Assembly: GCA_002292895.1 (NCBI GenBank)
Contig: DBCE01000067.1
Span: 11,326 to 40,232 of the forward strand
From: Phycisphaerales bacterium UBA966
GTDB taxonomy: Bacteria > Planctomycetota > Phycisphaerae > Phycisphaerales > SM1A02
Direction: 5' to 3'
DNA length: 28,907 nucleotides
A program made the position numbers and the translations under genes. Positions 1-8,507 of this stretch are shown here, piece by piece. Position 1 is the stretch's first letter, and each line of letters opens with the position of its first letter. The notes beneath the pieces are model-generated. The model was not told where the DNA came from. It made no database searches and was given only the letters and a program-made list of their open reading frames with translations.

Positions 1-133
1 CTGCCGTTTCCATGCGACTTTTTAGAGTTTGTACGTTCCGGTATTCACAATGGCACCACCATCAATGGTGTTCACGGCGACCGTTGGCCGCTATCGCCAC
101 AGAATGCGAGTGAGCGTTGGTGAGCGCGGTTGA

Positions 134-529
134 TCAGTCCCAGCGGAACACACCTTTGCGCCATGCATAGATGTACGCAATGACGCTGGTGCCGATGAAG
201 AAGAGAATGCGCGCCAAGAACAGGCCCGCCATTGGGCTCTGTGGTTCAAGTTGCGTGTAGGCAACTGCCCATGGGTAGAGGAAGATCACCTCAACGTCAA
301 AGAGCAAGAACGTCATCGCCACTACAAAGAAGCGCACGTTGAAGCGCTTACGTGTGGAACCAATGGCTTCCATGCCGGACTCATAGGTGGCACCCTTAAA
401 GGCACCCTGACGTCGCGGCCCAAGAATGAGGCTGGCTCCCACATTCACAATAGCGAAACCGATACTCATCGCAAGCGCGACGGCGATCGGGATGTAATTC
501 GTCAGGGATGTGTCGGCAAGAATCTGCAT
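134..529 (-). CDS. nuoA: NADH-quinone oxidoreductase subunit A
   Basis: Small membrane subunit of respiratory complex I, in the arm that couples NADH oxidation to ion pumping across the inner membrane. The 131-residue protein shows the expected three hydrophobic helices (about residues 10-35, 68-90 and 100-122). It has the family's hallmark acidic stretch FLLFDVEVIFLYPWA around residues 75-89, preceded by YESGMEA near 50-56. Length is normal for NuoA. The start is ATG. It lies 33 bases after the eboC-like gene on the same strand. nuoB would be expected next, but only about 130 bases remain to the window edge and I cannot recognise it. The nuo operon probably has its own promoter inside or just after eboC, because the upstream genes are unrelated in function. 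Confidence 0.96.
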   Translation of the reverse strand: MQILADTSLTNYIPIAVALAMSIGFAIVNVGASLILGPRRQGAFKGATYESGMEAIGSTRKRFNVRFFVVAMTFLLFDVEVIFLYPWAVAYTQLEPQSPMAGLFLARILFFIGTSVIAYIYAWRKGVFRWD

Positions 530-562
530 GCGGACGCGAATGGTAGCAAGCCGAGCCGCCCG

Positions 563-1480
563 CTAACTGCCGGCAAATCGCGGTCGTAAGGCGCGGGAGA
601 ACACCAGCATTCCCAGGCAAAGTAACCCCAAAGTCGGGCTGCCCAGCAGGAAACAGGTCGCGGCGTCAATGGCTGGCATCGCACCGATCCACATGGCCAC
701 TGCCATTGGTACTGACCGTGGTGACTCACGTCTGGACGCAGTGCGGATACCAACAAGCACCAGATACGCGGCGAGCAGTGCTGCCCCCACGGTCGCTGAA
801 CTCAATAGGGCGCCTCTCGGAGTAATGGCTAGCGCGCCCCACATCCCGAGTGGCACGCAAGCCGCAACTGGTAATGACCAAGCAGCAACGCGTGCCATCA
901 AACCAAATCCAGTCATTTCATTCCTCGCGGCAATGCTCACTGCTGCAATGAATGCGAAAGCCGCGCCGGCAGTCCAAGTAAGTACTGACCAATCAGCAGT
1001 GTCGCTGACTGCCAATGCCGCAATCACTGGCACCAATCCTCGGCACGATGCCATCAACAAAAAGCTTCCCGCTGAAAGTGTGTGAAGCATGTCATACGCA
1101 AGAATGCATGCACCAAGAGCGATGGCCCACGGCAACGTTGCTGGTGACGCAACAGCCAACATGCTGATACCGATCAACAACATCGATCCGCCCACAAACC
1201 GTGCAATAAACAGTGAAATTCGACCTGATGGAATTGGCCGATCGGGCCTTTCCGCGGCATCTATTCGTGCATCACAGACATCGTTAAGAATCATGCCCGC
1301 GAGGTATGACAGAAGAACGCCCACTAGTACAAGTACAAGAGCCCCAAGCGGTAACGCGGTGCCATGCGGAAGTGTGTACCAACCAACCGCGGCGCCTGCG
1401 AATACTTGTGAAACAACTGTCGGCGCATTAGAAATGCGCAGTATGGACAGCCATGTGTGCACGGGCGAAGACAGACTCAC
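563..1480 (-). CDS. eboC: UbiA-family membrane prenyltransferase, EboC-like
   Basis: Integral membrane protein of the UbiA superfamily, which transfers isoprenoid chains from polyprenyl diphosphates to small acceptors. The 305-residue protein is almost entirely hydrophobic helices. It carries the first Asp-rich motif NDVCDARID (66-74), which binds Mg-diphosphate, followed by RPDRPIPSGRIS. The second motif is reduced to AYDMLHT, then SFLLMASCRGL, a pattern I associate with EboC. The start is GTG, overlapping the stop of the upstream eboE-like gene by 4 bases (GTGA), with AAGGGA upstream as a possible ribosome site, so the two are very probably translationally coupled. Membership of an ebo-type pathway is inferred from that coupling and from eboB and eboD homologues about 6 kb away. 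Menaquinone or other UbiA roles are less likely in this context. Confidence 0.85.
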   Translation of the reverse strand: MSLSSPVHTWLSILRISNAPTVVSQVFAGAAVGWYTLPHGTALPLGALVLVLVGVLLSYLAGMILNDVCDARIDAAERPDRPIPSGRISLFIARFVGGSMLLIGISMLAVASPATLPWAIALGACILAYDMLHTLSAGSFLLMASCRGLVPVIAALAVSDTADWSVLTWTAGAAFAFIAAVSIAARNEMTGFGLMARVAAWSLPVAACVPLGMWGALAITPRGALLSSATVGAALLAAYLVLVGIRTASRRESPRSVPMAVAMWIGAMPAIDAATCFLLGSPTLGLLCLGMLVFSRALRPRFAGS

Positions 1481-2649
1481 GTGTCTTTCCCTTGGAGATC
1501 ACCACTGGTCCGCTGGGCGCACCAGTTGATTTCTTGCGTGATTCCCTCAATAAGCCCTATCTCATCACGAGTGGCGCCTGGCAGTACGTCCCACGCGTAT
1601 GTCTCAATCTCAAGGACAGGGCGCTCACTGGATGACCACGAATTAACCTCGGACAGACACTCAATAATGGCGCTTTGTGTCGTGCCAAGGCAGCCCATAT
1701 GTGCTGCAAATATCGGTACGTGAAAGTGGGTACGCCATTCGCCCGCAAGGCCCTGTGCGCCTGCAGATAGCGCCAATGGGAGGTCCTCAAAGAACCTCAC
1801 GCCACCATCAGGGGAACGAACACACGTTTGGTGCAGATAGCGCGGCTCTGAAAATGCCGCGAGCGCCACCAGTGACTCTGCGTTCCCACTAGCAACCACT
1901 GCGCTGGACACTTGAATTTTGTTGACACCGATTCCAGCGGTGCGATATGCGCGCAGCACCGCACGTTGATCTTCAAACATCACCGCGGCATGACAAACAT
2001 CGTGACACACACCGATATAGCGGCGCGGATCTGGCTCGCCGCGCCGGGGTTGCAAGGCGTGTTCAAAAAAACTAACCACGTCTGCCGCGCGATCAAGCAT
2101 GCATCCGGGCTCTGGCTCCAGGTCCACAGTAATCCGTATGCCGGTTTGATCTTCAATGCGGGCAAGGTGGCGGACTGTTTGTTCCAAGAGGGCACTTGCA
2201 ATCCCAATGCTTGCTCCGCAACCCTCTTGGCTGAACAGCGCGCGCCAACCAAGCGGTAATGTTGAAATCGAAGCAGTGCGCGTCCCGGGCATCAACAGGT
2301 CAGGAAGTAGATCTGCCAATCGCTGTGTGTGAAGCGCACGACGTGTGTTTGCCCAGTGTGGCTCATACACACGCAATTTCACCTCGGAACCGTGAAAATC
2401 TTGATATGGAAATCCGTTGAGCGTGACGATCGATAATCCAACGGCCGCTAATCGATCTCGCAGCTCAGCGCCGCCGCCAATTGATTCGGTAAGTTGTTCT
2501 GCGGATCGCGCAGAAAGCCACAAACCCAGTGGAAGCATCCCGGTGGGGCAAACGCGATCGCGCACCGGAACAAACACTCGCTCCACATGCTCGCACGTCT
2601 CTCTGATGGTGCGACCCGCTACAACGTTAGTGCAATAGGCGGGAAGCAC
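1477..2649 (-). CDS. eboE: metabolite-traffic protein EboE-like (TIM-barrel, sugar isomerase/epimerase fold)
   Basis: Likely cytoplasmic TIM-barrel protein related to xylose isomerase/epimerase-like enzymes and specifically to EboE. The start GTG gives MLPAYCTNVVAG; a YCTN motif at the extreme N terminus is typical of EboE. Further possible metal or active-site residues occur in VDLEPEPGCM, CHDVCHAAVMFED, GVNKIQVSSAV, HFHVPIFAAH and LEIETYAWDVLP, spread along 390 residues in the order expected for successive barrel strands. It begins 6 bases after the TlpA-like gene and overlaps eboC by 4 bases. Its substrate is not known. In cyanobacteria and pseudomonads the ebo/edb cluster is needed to make or deliver secondary metabolites. 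That role here is inference. Confidence 0.85.
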   Translation of the reverse strand: MLPAYCTNVVAGRTIRETCEHVERVFVPVRDRVCPTGMLPLGLWLSARSAEQLTESIGGGAELRDRLAAVGLSIVTLNGFPYQDFHGSEVKLRVYEPHWANTRRALHTQRLADLLPDLLMPGTRTASISTLPLGWRALFSQEGCGASIGIASALLEQTVRHLARIEDQTGIRITVDLEPEPGCMLDRAADVVSFFEHALQPRRGEPDPRRYIGVCHDVCHAAVMFEDQRAVLRAYRTAGIGVNKIQVSSAVVASGNAESLVALAAFSEPRYLHQTCVRSPDGGVRFFEDLPLALSAGAQGLAGEWRTHFHVPIFAAHMGCLGTTQSAIIECLSEVNSWSSSERPVLEIETYAWDVLPGATRDEIGLIEGITQEINWCAQRTSGDLQGKDT

Positions 2650-2655
2650 TGGAAA

Positions 2656-3543
2656 TCAGGGCCGGCTGTTCGATGAGCTCGAGGACTTTGACGACCCTGA
2701 CGACCCCGAAGATGCGCCGGATGAAGACTTCGCACCCGCCGATCCTGATGCTCCGGCGCCGCCTGATGGTTGTTGGTTGGCATCATTTGACATCACCTCT
2801 GTGCGTGTCACGGTGGTCTTGCGACGTCCACCGCGAACTTCAACGGTGGTTTCCACTGTGACAACGCTGTTACTCGATACACCGTTTTTGGTCACAGAAT
2901 GTGTTTCGGTGGACGTTGAGGTGGTGGTCGATGACCCGGTTTCATCAGTTGGTTCTTCAGTGACTTCTACGGTCTTTTTAGGGCCAACCGCTGATGTGGC
3001 CGCCGGTGTGCTGTTGGTGGTCGAAGGCAGATTTGCTGGTGCATCTGCCTTCTTCGCCTTGGCGATGGCTGCGTCCAGCTCTGCTGTAGGCGATCCGATG
3101 AACGCAATATTGCCATCTTTCCCAACCACAAACGATGTTGGAATTGTGTTGCGCTTTGCAGCGGTCATCCAGGTCTTTGCCATGGTGCCATCGCCATCGA
3201 ATGCAATTGCAAATCCAATTGCGTCACCCTTGGCTTTGACAAAGTCGTCAACGCGCTTAGTGCCATCCGCCGCGTCCTTGCCTCGCTCAAATCCAGCGAC
3301 ACCGATGAACTGCACATCGGGGTTTTGCTTCTGTAGTTCCGTGAGGTGTGGCATGCTGGCAACGCATGGCCCGCACCAAGTCGCCCAGAATTCAATCACG
3401 TGAACTTTCCCAAGCTCCAGCGTCTTCACCTCGGTACCGCGAACGAATGAATCAACCGTGAAGGCGGGTGCTGGACTGCCCGGCACAAGCACATCACCGA
3501 TTGCGAAGAAGGCCACCGTGGAGACGAGGGTTGAAATGAGCAT
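2656..3543 (-). CDS. TlpA-like thioredoxin-domain protein with Ser/Thr-rich C-terminal tail
   Basis: Thiol-disulfide oxidoreductase of the TlpA/ResA/AhpC-TSA group, probably exported. A hydrophobic N terminus (1-17, no basic residue) could be a signal peptide or anchor. Residues 22-165 form the thioredoxin fold, with the redox motif WCGPC at 56-60 inside EFWATWCGPCVASMP, and the later cis-proline region TIPTSFVV. After about residue 170 the sequence becomes a low-complexity tail of roughly 125 residues. It is first rich in Ala/Pro/Thr and acidic, then has a TTVEVRGGRRKTTVTRTEV stretch, and ends in Ser/Gly/Ala runs. Family members usually stop near residue 170, so the tail is an unusual addition. 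The gene lies 9 bases after the amidotransferase and 6 bases before eboE, suggesting one transcript. Confidence 0.88.
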   Translation of the reverse strand: MLISTLVSTVAFFAIGDVLVPGSPAPAFTVDSFVRGTEVKTLELGKVHVIEFWATWCGPCVASMPHLTELQKQNPDVQFIGVAGFERGKDAADGTKRVDDFVKAKGDAIGFAIAFDGDGTMAKTWMTAAKRNTIPTSFVVGKDGNIAFIGSPTAELDAAIAKAKKADAPANLPSTTNSTPAATSAVGPKKTVEVTEEPTDETGSSTTTSTSTETHSVTKNGVSSNSVVTVETTVEVRGGRRKTTVTRTEVMSNDANQQPSGGAGASGSAGAKSSSGASSGSSGSSKSSSSSNSRP

Positions 3544-3552
3544 GAAATCAGC

Positions 3553-4227
3553 CTACTCCCTACGAGCCGCATCGATAAGGCGGCGGATCACCCCAAGCCC
3601 CATGGTTTTGTCCTCTGTTCGCTCTGGATGCCATTGCACCCCCACATAAAACGGCTTGGAAGGGTCGCGAATTGCCTCAATGACCCCGTCGTCAGAGACA
3701 CCAATGACCTCAAGACGAGCAGCACTGCCGAGCGCTTGGTGGTGCGAACTGGCAACCAAACCGTCTCCGAGCGAACTGGTCACCATGTGTTGGTAATCGT
3801 TTCGGTGCCGATCACTATCTGGCAATTGATCGCCAAGGTGCTGAATCAACTCGGCGCCGTGGTGAACGCCCATCAACTGCATGCCAAGGCAAATGCCAAG
3901 CACTGGGGTCTTGGGTGTTGCATCGAGCTGCTTGAGTAGGGCAAAGTCCGCTGCTTGGCGCGCAGCATCCATCACCTTCGCCTGTGGATGAAGTGGAATG
4001 CCAAGGAGGCGGGTATCAACATCGTCTCCACCAATGATGATGATGCCATCGACAACAGAAATCAGTTCCGCCCGGAGGGTGGCGTCAGCAGGCAGGATGA
4101 TGGGGAGCCCACCGGCGGCAATGACGGCATCAATGTAAGTAGCGCGTACCTGGTGGCGCGCCCGACCGTGCTCGTCACGGGCAATGTCAGCGGTAATGCC
4201 AATCCGTGGTCTGGTGGAATGTGCCAT
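3553..4227 (-). CDS. class-I glutamine amidotransferase-like hydrolase (PuuD / gamma-glutamyl-GABA hydrolase family)
   Basis: Cytoplasmic hydrolase of the peptidase C26 group, whose known members cleave gamma-glutamyl amides such as gamma-glutamyl-GABA. Numbered from the ATG at 4227, the catalytic Cys is in LGICLGMQL (Cys near 113) and the His-Glu pair in VQWHPERTE (near 200 and 202). GGDD(V)D and ASSHHQAL match other family blocks. I chose the second in-frame ATG because family members begin almost directly with the RPRIGITAD strand. An ATG six codons earlier (4245) is possible, and neither has a clear ribosome site. The divergent esterase gene begins 48 bases away, so the promoters share a very short region. 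No polyamine-catabolism gene is nearby, so the substrate is open. It may belong to the TlpA-eboE-eboC transcript. Confidence 0.88.
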   Translation of the reverse strand: MAHSTRPRIGITADIARDEHGRARHQVRATYIDAVIAAGGLPIILPADATLRAELISVVDGIIIIGGDDVDTRLLGIPLHPQAKVMDAARQAADFALLKQLDATPKTPVLGICLGMQLMGVHHGAELIQHLGDQLPDSDRHRNDYQHMVTSSLGDGLVASSHHQALGSAARLEVIGVSDDGVIEAIRDPSKPFYVGVQWHPERTEDKTMGLGVIRRLIDAARRE

Positions 4228-4274
4228 ATGTAAACGATATTGCATCTACGACCGAAACCGGGCATCATTCACTG

Positions 4275-6374
4275 ATGCGCCCAACTAATTCAGCCAGCAT
4301 GACCACGGCCGTGGCCGCCCTATCTGCCTCTATCGCGTTCGCCGACGTATCCCTTCCGGCCGCTTTCACTGACCACATGGTCCTGCAGCGCGACCGGCGC
4401 ACGCACGTCTTTGGAAGTGCGCAGCCCAGCGAACAGATCACCGTGGAACTCATTGATTCCAAAGGCGCGGTGCTACGCAGTGGCAAGGCAATCGCTGGTC
4501 AGGGTGGGCGATTTGTTGTGGAATTGGCGCCAATGGCTGGTAGTGATGACCCACTCACACTTGAAGTGAAGGGCGCCAACACCGTCACTGTGAAAGATGT
4601 GGTGGTTGGTGACATTTGGGTAGCGGGTGGACAGAGCAATATGGAGTGGACCTTGGGCGGTACTGGTGATCAAACCGCCGCCGGTGTTGCTATTGCTAAT
4701 GAGCCATCTATCCGCTTCCTTCGAGTTCCGCACGTCACAGCAAACCGCGCTGCTTTCACAGTGGCCGCTGCATGGAGAACTTTGACGCCCGCTAGCGCTC
4801 CAGACATGGGGGCTGTGGATTTCTGGTTCGCGCAGCAATTGCGTAAAGCAAACGGTGTGCCGATTGGAATCTTGGAAATCAACTGGGGTGGAACGCGCGC
4901 AGAGCCGTGGACTGACTTAGCAACGCTTGGTGCCGATCCCCTCTACACCGCTCGAGTCACTGAACTGCGACGCTCGATCGACACTTGGAACTCACTGTCC
5001 GCCGCCGATCGCGAAGCTGCATATCAGGCTGATCGAAAGCTCTTCCAAGAGGCTGGAACTGCGTGGTGGAGCGCTATCAACGCCACCGACCCTGGAGCAA
5101 AGGGAAAGTGGTATTCAAAGGATGCACCTGAAGACGCGAGTGCATGGAAACCCGTAGTGCTGCCGATACGTTGGAACGCTGATCCTGTCCGTAAGAACGT
5201 TGATGGAATCGAGTGGTATCGCCGAACAATCGAAATTCCCGCTGAGTGGGACGGGAAAGAGTGTTTCGTAGAACTTGGTGCCATTGATGATGCTGACATT
5301 CTGTTTGTGAATGGGAAGCCGATCGCCAACACTATTTCTGACATTGGCACCGCACGCAAATACCGTATCCCGGCGGCGTTGATGAAGGCTGGGCCATGCA
5401 CCATTGCTGTTGAACTCCTTGATCTGCAGGGCGAGGGTGGCTTCAGTGGCCCCCCAGACGCCATGCGCATCACGTGTGCGGCCGCCAACAACGCTTCAAT
5501 TCCACTGTCAGGCGAGTGGTTAGCCCGCATGGGTCGATCGGCTTCCGGATTGCCCCAGCCACCATCGCGGCCGTCGCAAGAGATTGCTCCTGGAACCGGA
5601 TACGGCGACCCTGCGTCAATGTTCAATGCCATGATTGCTCCATTTGCTGGAGTCGAAATCAAGGGTGCCATTTGGTATCAAGGTGAGTCCAATGCCGGAT
5701 CGATCGCCGATGCTGAGGCGTACCGATCCTTGTTACCACTCACTATTCGCAGTTGGCGTGCCGCGTTCCAACAGCCAGACATGCCATTTGGAATTGTTAG
5801 TTTGGCATCACACCATGCCCATCAAGAAAACCAGGCTATTTCCGGCGTGTGGCCACTACTCCGGGATGCCCAACTTGCTACCGAGCGTTCCTCGCCCAAC
5901 GCTGGTGTTATCACAACTATTGATGTTGGTGACGCTGACGACATCCACCCACGTGACAAGCGCACGGTTGGTGAGCGGCTCGCGCAATGGGCCATGGCTA
6001 CCTCGTATGGAAAGCCAGATACCGCCTGGCGTGGACCGCGCACCAAGAGTGTTCGTCGTGACACCGATGGCATCATTATTGACTTTGATGTGGAGCGTGG
6101 GCGCCTTGTAACACGTGATGGAAAGGTGCCGGCCAGTTTTGCAATTGCTGGTGCCGATGGAAAGTTTGTGAAGGCGGATGCGGAATTGCGCCCACCCAAC
6201 GCGATCAAGGTTCGTAGTCCGGATGTGCCACTTCCAGTAGAGGTTCGCTACGCGTGGCAAGACAATCCCGCGGATGCCAATATTGTTGATGAGGTGTCCA
6301 AGTTGCCAGCGCATCCATTCCGTGTTCGTGTTGAAGCGGATCCAATACAGACACTGCCTGCAAATACGCCATGA
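4275..6374 (+). CDS. sialate O-acetylesterase-like SGNH esterase, secreted
   Basis: Carbohydrate O-acetylesterase related to sialate 9-O-acetylesterase, acting outside the cytoplasm to strip acetyl groups from glycans. The ATG at 4275 gives an N terminus with one Arg followed by a hydrophobic stretch ending in AFA-D, a plausible signal peptide. In-frame codons back to 4206 only add a non-signal extension, so I discard them. GQSNM (119-123) carries the nucleophilic Ser. WYQGESNAG is the oxyanion block, and GDADDIHP supplies the Asp-His pair. Between them lies a beta-sandwich segment (about 280-400) with EWYRRTIEIP and VNGKPI, as in galactose-binding inserts of this family. Length 699 is normal for the long form. 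Its stop overlaps the next start (ATGA). It is one of two plus-strand genes inside a minus-strand run. Confidence 0.92.
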   Translation: MRPTNSASMTTAVAALSASIAFADVSLPAAFTDHMVLQRDRRTHVFGSAQPSEQITVELIDSKGAVLRSGKAIAGQGGRFVVELAPMAGSDDPLTLEVKGANTVTVKDVVVGDIWVAGGQSNMEWTLGGTGDQTAAGVAIANEPSIRFLRVPHVTANRAAFTVAAAWRTLTPASAPDMGAVDFWFAQQLRKANGVPIGILEINWGGTRAEPWTDLATLGADPLYTARVTELRRSIDTWNSLSAADREAAYQADRKLFQEAGTAWWSAINATDPGAKGKWYSKDAPEDASAWKPVVLPIRWNADPVRKNVDGIEWYRRTIEIPAEWDGKECFVELGAIDDADILFVNGKPIANTISDIGTARKYRIPAALMKAGPCTIAVELLDLQGEGGFSGPPDAMRITCAAANNASIPLSGEWLARMGRSASGLPQPPSRPSQEIAPGTGYGDPASMFNAMIAPFAGVEIKGAIWYQGESNAGSIADAEAYRSLLPLTIRSWRAAFQQPDMPFGIVSLASHHAHQENQAISGVWPLLRDAQLATERSSPNAGVITTIDVGDADDIHPRDKRTVGERLAQWAMATSYGKPDTAWRGPRTKSVRRDTDGIIIDFDVERGRLVTRDGKVPASFAIAGADGKFVKADAELRPPNAIKVRSPDVPLPVEVRYAWQDNPADANIVDEVSKLPAHPFRVRVEADPIQTLPANTP

Positions 6375-6853
6375 ACAGCCAGCCAATTCCACTTGGTCGT
6401 TCCATTCTTGGCATGTTCGCTGGTTATGTTTTGTCGGTTGTGTTGCTCTTGTTGCTAGTTGCCCTGTGTTACATCCAGCTTGGATCCGAAGGCGTGTTTG
6501 TTGCCGACTCATACCGCGATACTTCGCTCTTTGAAATTCTCAAGTTGGCGTGTGGATGTGTCGCGGCTATTGCGGCAGGCTGGCTAGCAGTCCGGATCGG
6601 GGGAGCGCGCGCCGCCGTGATGTTGGCGGTGCTCATGACCGTCACCGGCCTTGTGAACGGATCGATCGCATGGAATAAGCAAGAGTCGCGCCAAGAGCCT
6701 TGGCTTGAACGAGCGCCCGGCCCGGTCAACTTCACTCTTGCTGGCGAGAACACCCAAAATAGCGCGATGTATATATTTTCTTTGCCCTTTGTTGGGCTCG
6801 TTGGCTCGTTGGCTGGCGGGGCCTTACGCGCTGCTATTCAGCGCAAACACTAA
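6371..6853 (+). CDS. small membrane protein of unknown function, four predicted helices
   Basis: I do not recognise a family. The 160-residue protein has four hydrophobic segments (about 9-35, 54-76, 81-101 and 131-152), with a polar loop holding a proline-rich WLERAPGPVNF stretch between the third and fourth, and a short basic tail. It starts with ATG, overlapping the esterase stop by 4 bases, so the two are almost certainly co-translated. The membrane protein may serve the same surface-glycan process, but that is a guess from position. Its 3' end overlaps the end of the convergent MFS gene by 4 bases. No catalytic motif is visible. Confidence 0.8.
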   Translation: MNSQPIPLGRSILGMFAGYVLSVVLLLLLVALCYIQLGSEGVFVADSYRDTSLFEILKLACGCVAAIAAGWLAVRIGGARAAVMLAVLMTVTGLVNGSIAWNKQESRQEPWLERAPGPVNFTLAGENTQNSAMYIFSLPFVGLVGSLAGGALRAAIQRKH

Positions 6854-8457
6854 ACGTTGATTGGCCGCACTTGTATCACCGCGGTCCACTTGCCTGGCTT
6901 CATCCAGCCGCGCGCAGCGATAAATGCTGCCAGTGTCCCAAGTGATGCCACTGCATATCCAATGGCGTACGAGTGGGCCACCGTCGTCTGCATGGATTCA
7001 AGATGTGGGCTTGCTGCTGCTTCTGAATGAGCGCTTGCATCGCCAGAGCGCATCATCATTCGTAGTTCAGCAACCTGCTCGCGTGGGGCGGCACCATCAG
7101 CAGCACCGAACCACCCGATTGCTAGTGAAACTGTTGCGGCAACCACCGCCACGCCGACACTTCCGCCAATCTGCCGAAATGTCTGCACTAGCCCAGAGAC
7201 CTGGCCGCGTTCCGAGTGGGGCACGCGACCAAGGGCATCGGTATTGGTCGGGCTCATAGTGAAAGCAATGCCAATGCCAAGCACAAACATCCCCGCAGCC
7301 ATGATTGGATAACTCTGAGTCCACGCACCCACCGCCTGTATGACCATGCCAAGTGTTGCTGCCGCGGTCCCCCATGAAGCTGGCGCCCGAACGCCCGATC
7401 GGTCATACCAGCGTCCTGCAACATGAACAATAAGGATGACCGGCGCCAACATTGGAAGGAGGGATAGGCCCGCCTGAAACGGCGTAAATCCAAGCACTTC
7501 TTGTGCATAGACCGAGCCCGCAATCACCAGCCCCGTCATAGCAAACTGCATGCTTGCAATCACCAACGCATCCGCAAGAAGCGCTCGGTCAGTGAACAAG
7601 CGCAGGCGCAACAATGGGTGAGGGTGCCGGAGTTGCCGCAACACAAATGTCACCAACACCACCGCACCGCCACCGAGCAAACTCAGTGTCAATGGGTCTG
7701 TCCAGGCCATCATCCCATTCGCGCCAACAGTGCCAAGTTGCTGCAAGCCATACACGAACGATGGGAGTCCAATGATCAACAACCCGCCACCGATCCAATC
7801 AATGGTTCGGTCCACGCTTCGAGCGTCGCGTGGGCGGGCAACCGCCGTCAGTGCCACAGCACCAACCGCAACGGGAACGTTCAGCCAGAACACCCACGGC
7901 CAACCCATGTTCTCGACAATGAATCCACCGAGTGCTGGTCCAATCGCCATGAATACCAGCGGAATTCCCACATAGACCGCCATTGCTTTACCGCGCTCAC
8001 CTGGTGCAAATGCGCCGATGACAAGCGCGCCCGAAGCTGGCTGCATCAAGCATGCGGCTACTCCTTGCAATATTCGTCCAACAATCAGTTGTGTTCCATC
8101 ATGTGCAGAGGCACACATAATGCTTGCAAGTGCGAAGCCAATGACGCCCGCTATGAATGTGGGAACCTTTCCAACCAAATCACCGATGCGACCACCAAGG
8201 GCCATGAGTGAAGCCAGTGTGATCAGGTAGCTCGTAATGATCCACGCCTGATCAACATCGCTCATAGAAAGCGCGGAACCCATGCGTGGTAGCGCTACGC
8301 CAACCACCGTCATGTCCACAAAAATCATTGCAAGACTTCCAGTCATTGCCAACAACACCAGCCACCGTCGCTGTTGCACGCCATCTGCTGCAAGATGCCC
8401 ATGGTGTCCATGGGGAACCTGTGGGCCGTGATGAGGTGGTGTATTGCTGCGGTCCAT
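6850..8457 (-). CDS. MFS exporter, EmrB/QacA (DHA2) type, 14 helices
   Basis: Inner-membrane drug/metabolite:proton antiporter. The 535-residue protein has about 14 hydrophobic segments, as in the DHA2 branch. It shows the helix-1 motif with acidic residue (MIFVDMTVVGVALP), motif A-like GGRIGDLVGKV after helix 2, and ALGRVPHSERGQVSGLVQTFRQIGGSVGVAV late in the protein. I prefer the ATG at 8457, which follows AAAGGG; an upstream TTG at 8505 would give 16 more residues. The cytoplasmic N terminus is His-rich (HHGPQVPHGHHGH), possibly metal-binding. It follows the eboB-like gene closely on the same strand, so it is a good candidate exporter for whatever the ebo-like enzymes handle. That link is positional only. 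Confidence 0.92.
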   Translation of the reverse strand: MDRSNTPPHHGPQVPHGHHGHLAADGVQQRRWLVLLAMTGSLAMIFVDMTVVGVALPRMGSALSMSDVDQAWIITSYLITLASLMALGGRIGDLVGKVPTFIAGVIGFALASIMCASAHDGTQLIVGRILQGVAACLMQPASGALVIGAFAPGERGKAMAVYVGIPLVFMAIGPALGGFIVENMGWPWVFWLNVPVAVGAVALTAVARPRDARSVDRTIDWIGGGLLIIGLPSFVYGLQQLGTVGANGMMAWTDPLTLSLLGGGAVVLVTFVLRQLRHPHPLLRLRLFTDRALLADALVIASMQFAMTGLVIAGSVYAQEVLGFTPFQAGLSLLPMLAPVILIVHVAGRWYDRSGVRAPASWGTAAATLGMVIQAVGAWTQSYPIMAAGMFVLGIGIAFTMSPTNTDALGRVPHSERGQVSGLVQTFRQIGGSVGVAVVAATVSLAIGWFGAADGAAPREQVAELRMMMRSGDASAHSEAAASPHLESMQTTVAHSYAIGYAVASLGTLAAFIAARGWMKPGKWTAVIQVRPINV

Positions 8458-8507
8458 CGCGTTAGTGCCCTTTGTGTCGTTTGATTGAGAGAAGCTATCG
8501 GGCAAAG

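Noticed and set aside
57..70. CACCAT-CA-ATGGTG inverted repeat after nuoA as a terminator
   Set aside because: Two-base spacer, short stem and no T-run.
1..133. Start of nuoB after nuoA
   Set aside because: A minus-strand ATG at 13-11 is possible, but only four codons are visible and there is no ribosome site.
7501..8211. 236-codon plus-strand open frame inside the MFS gene
   Set aside because: His/Gln/Asn-rich translation with no motifs; antisense to clear transmembrane coding sequence.
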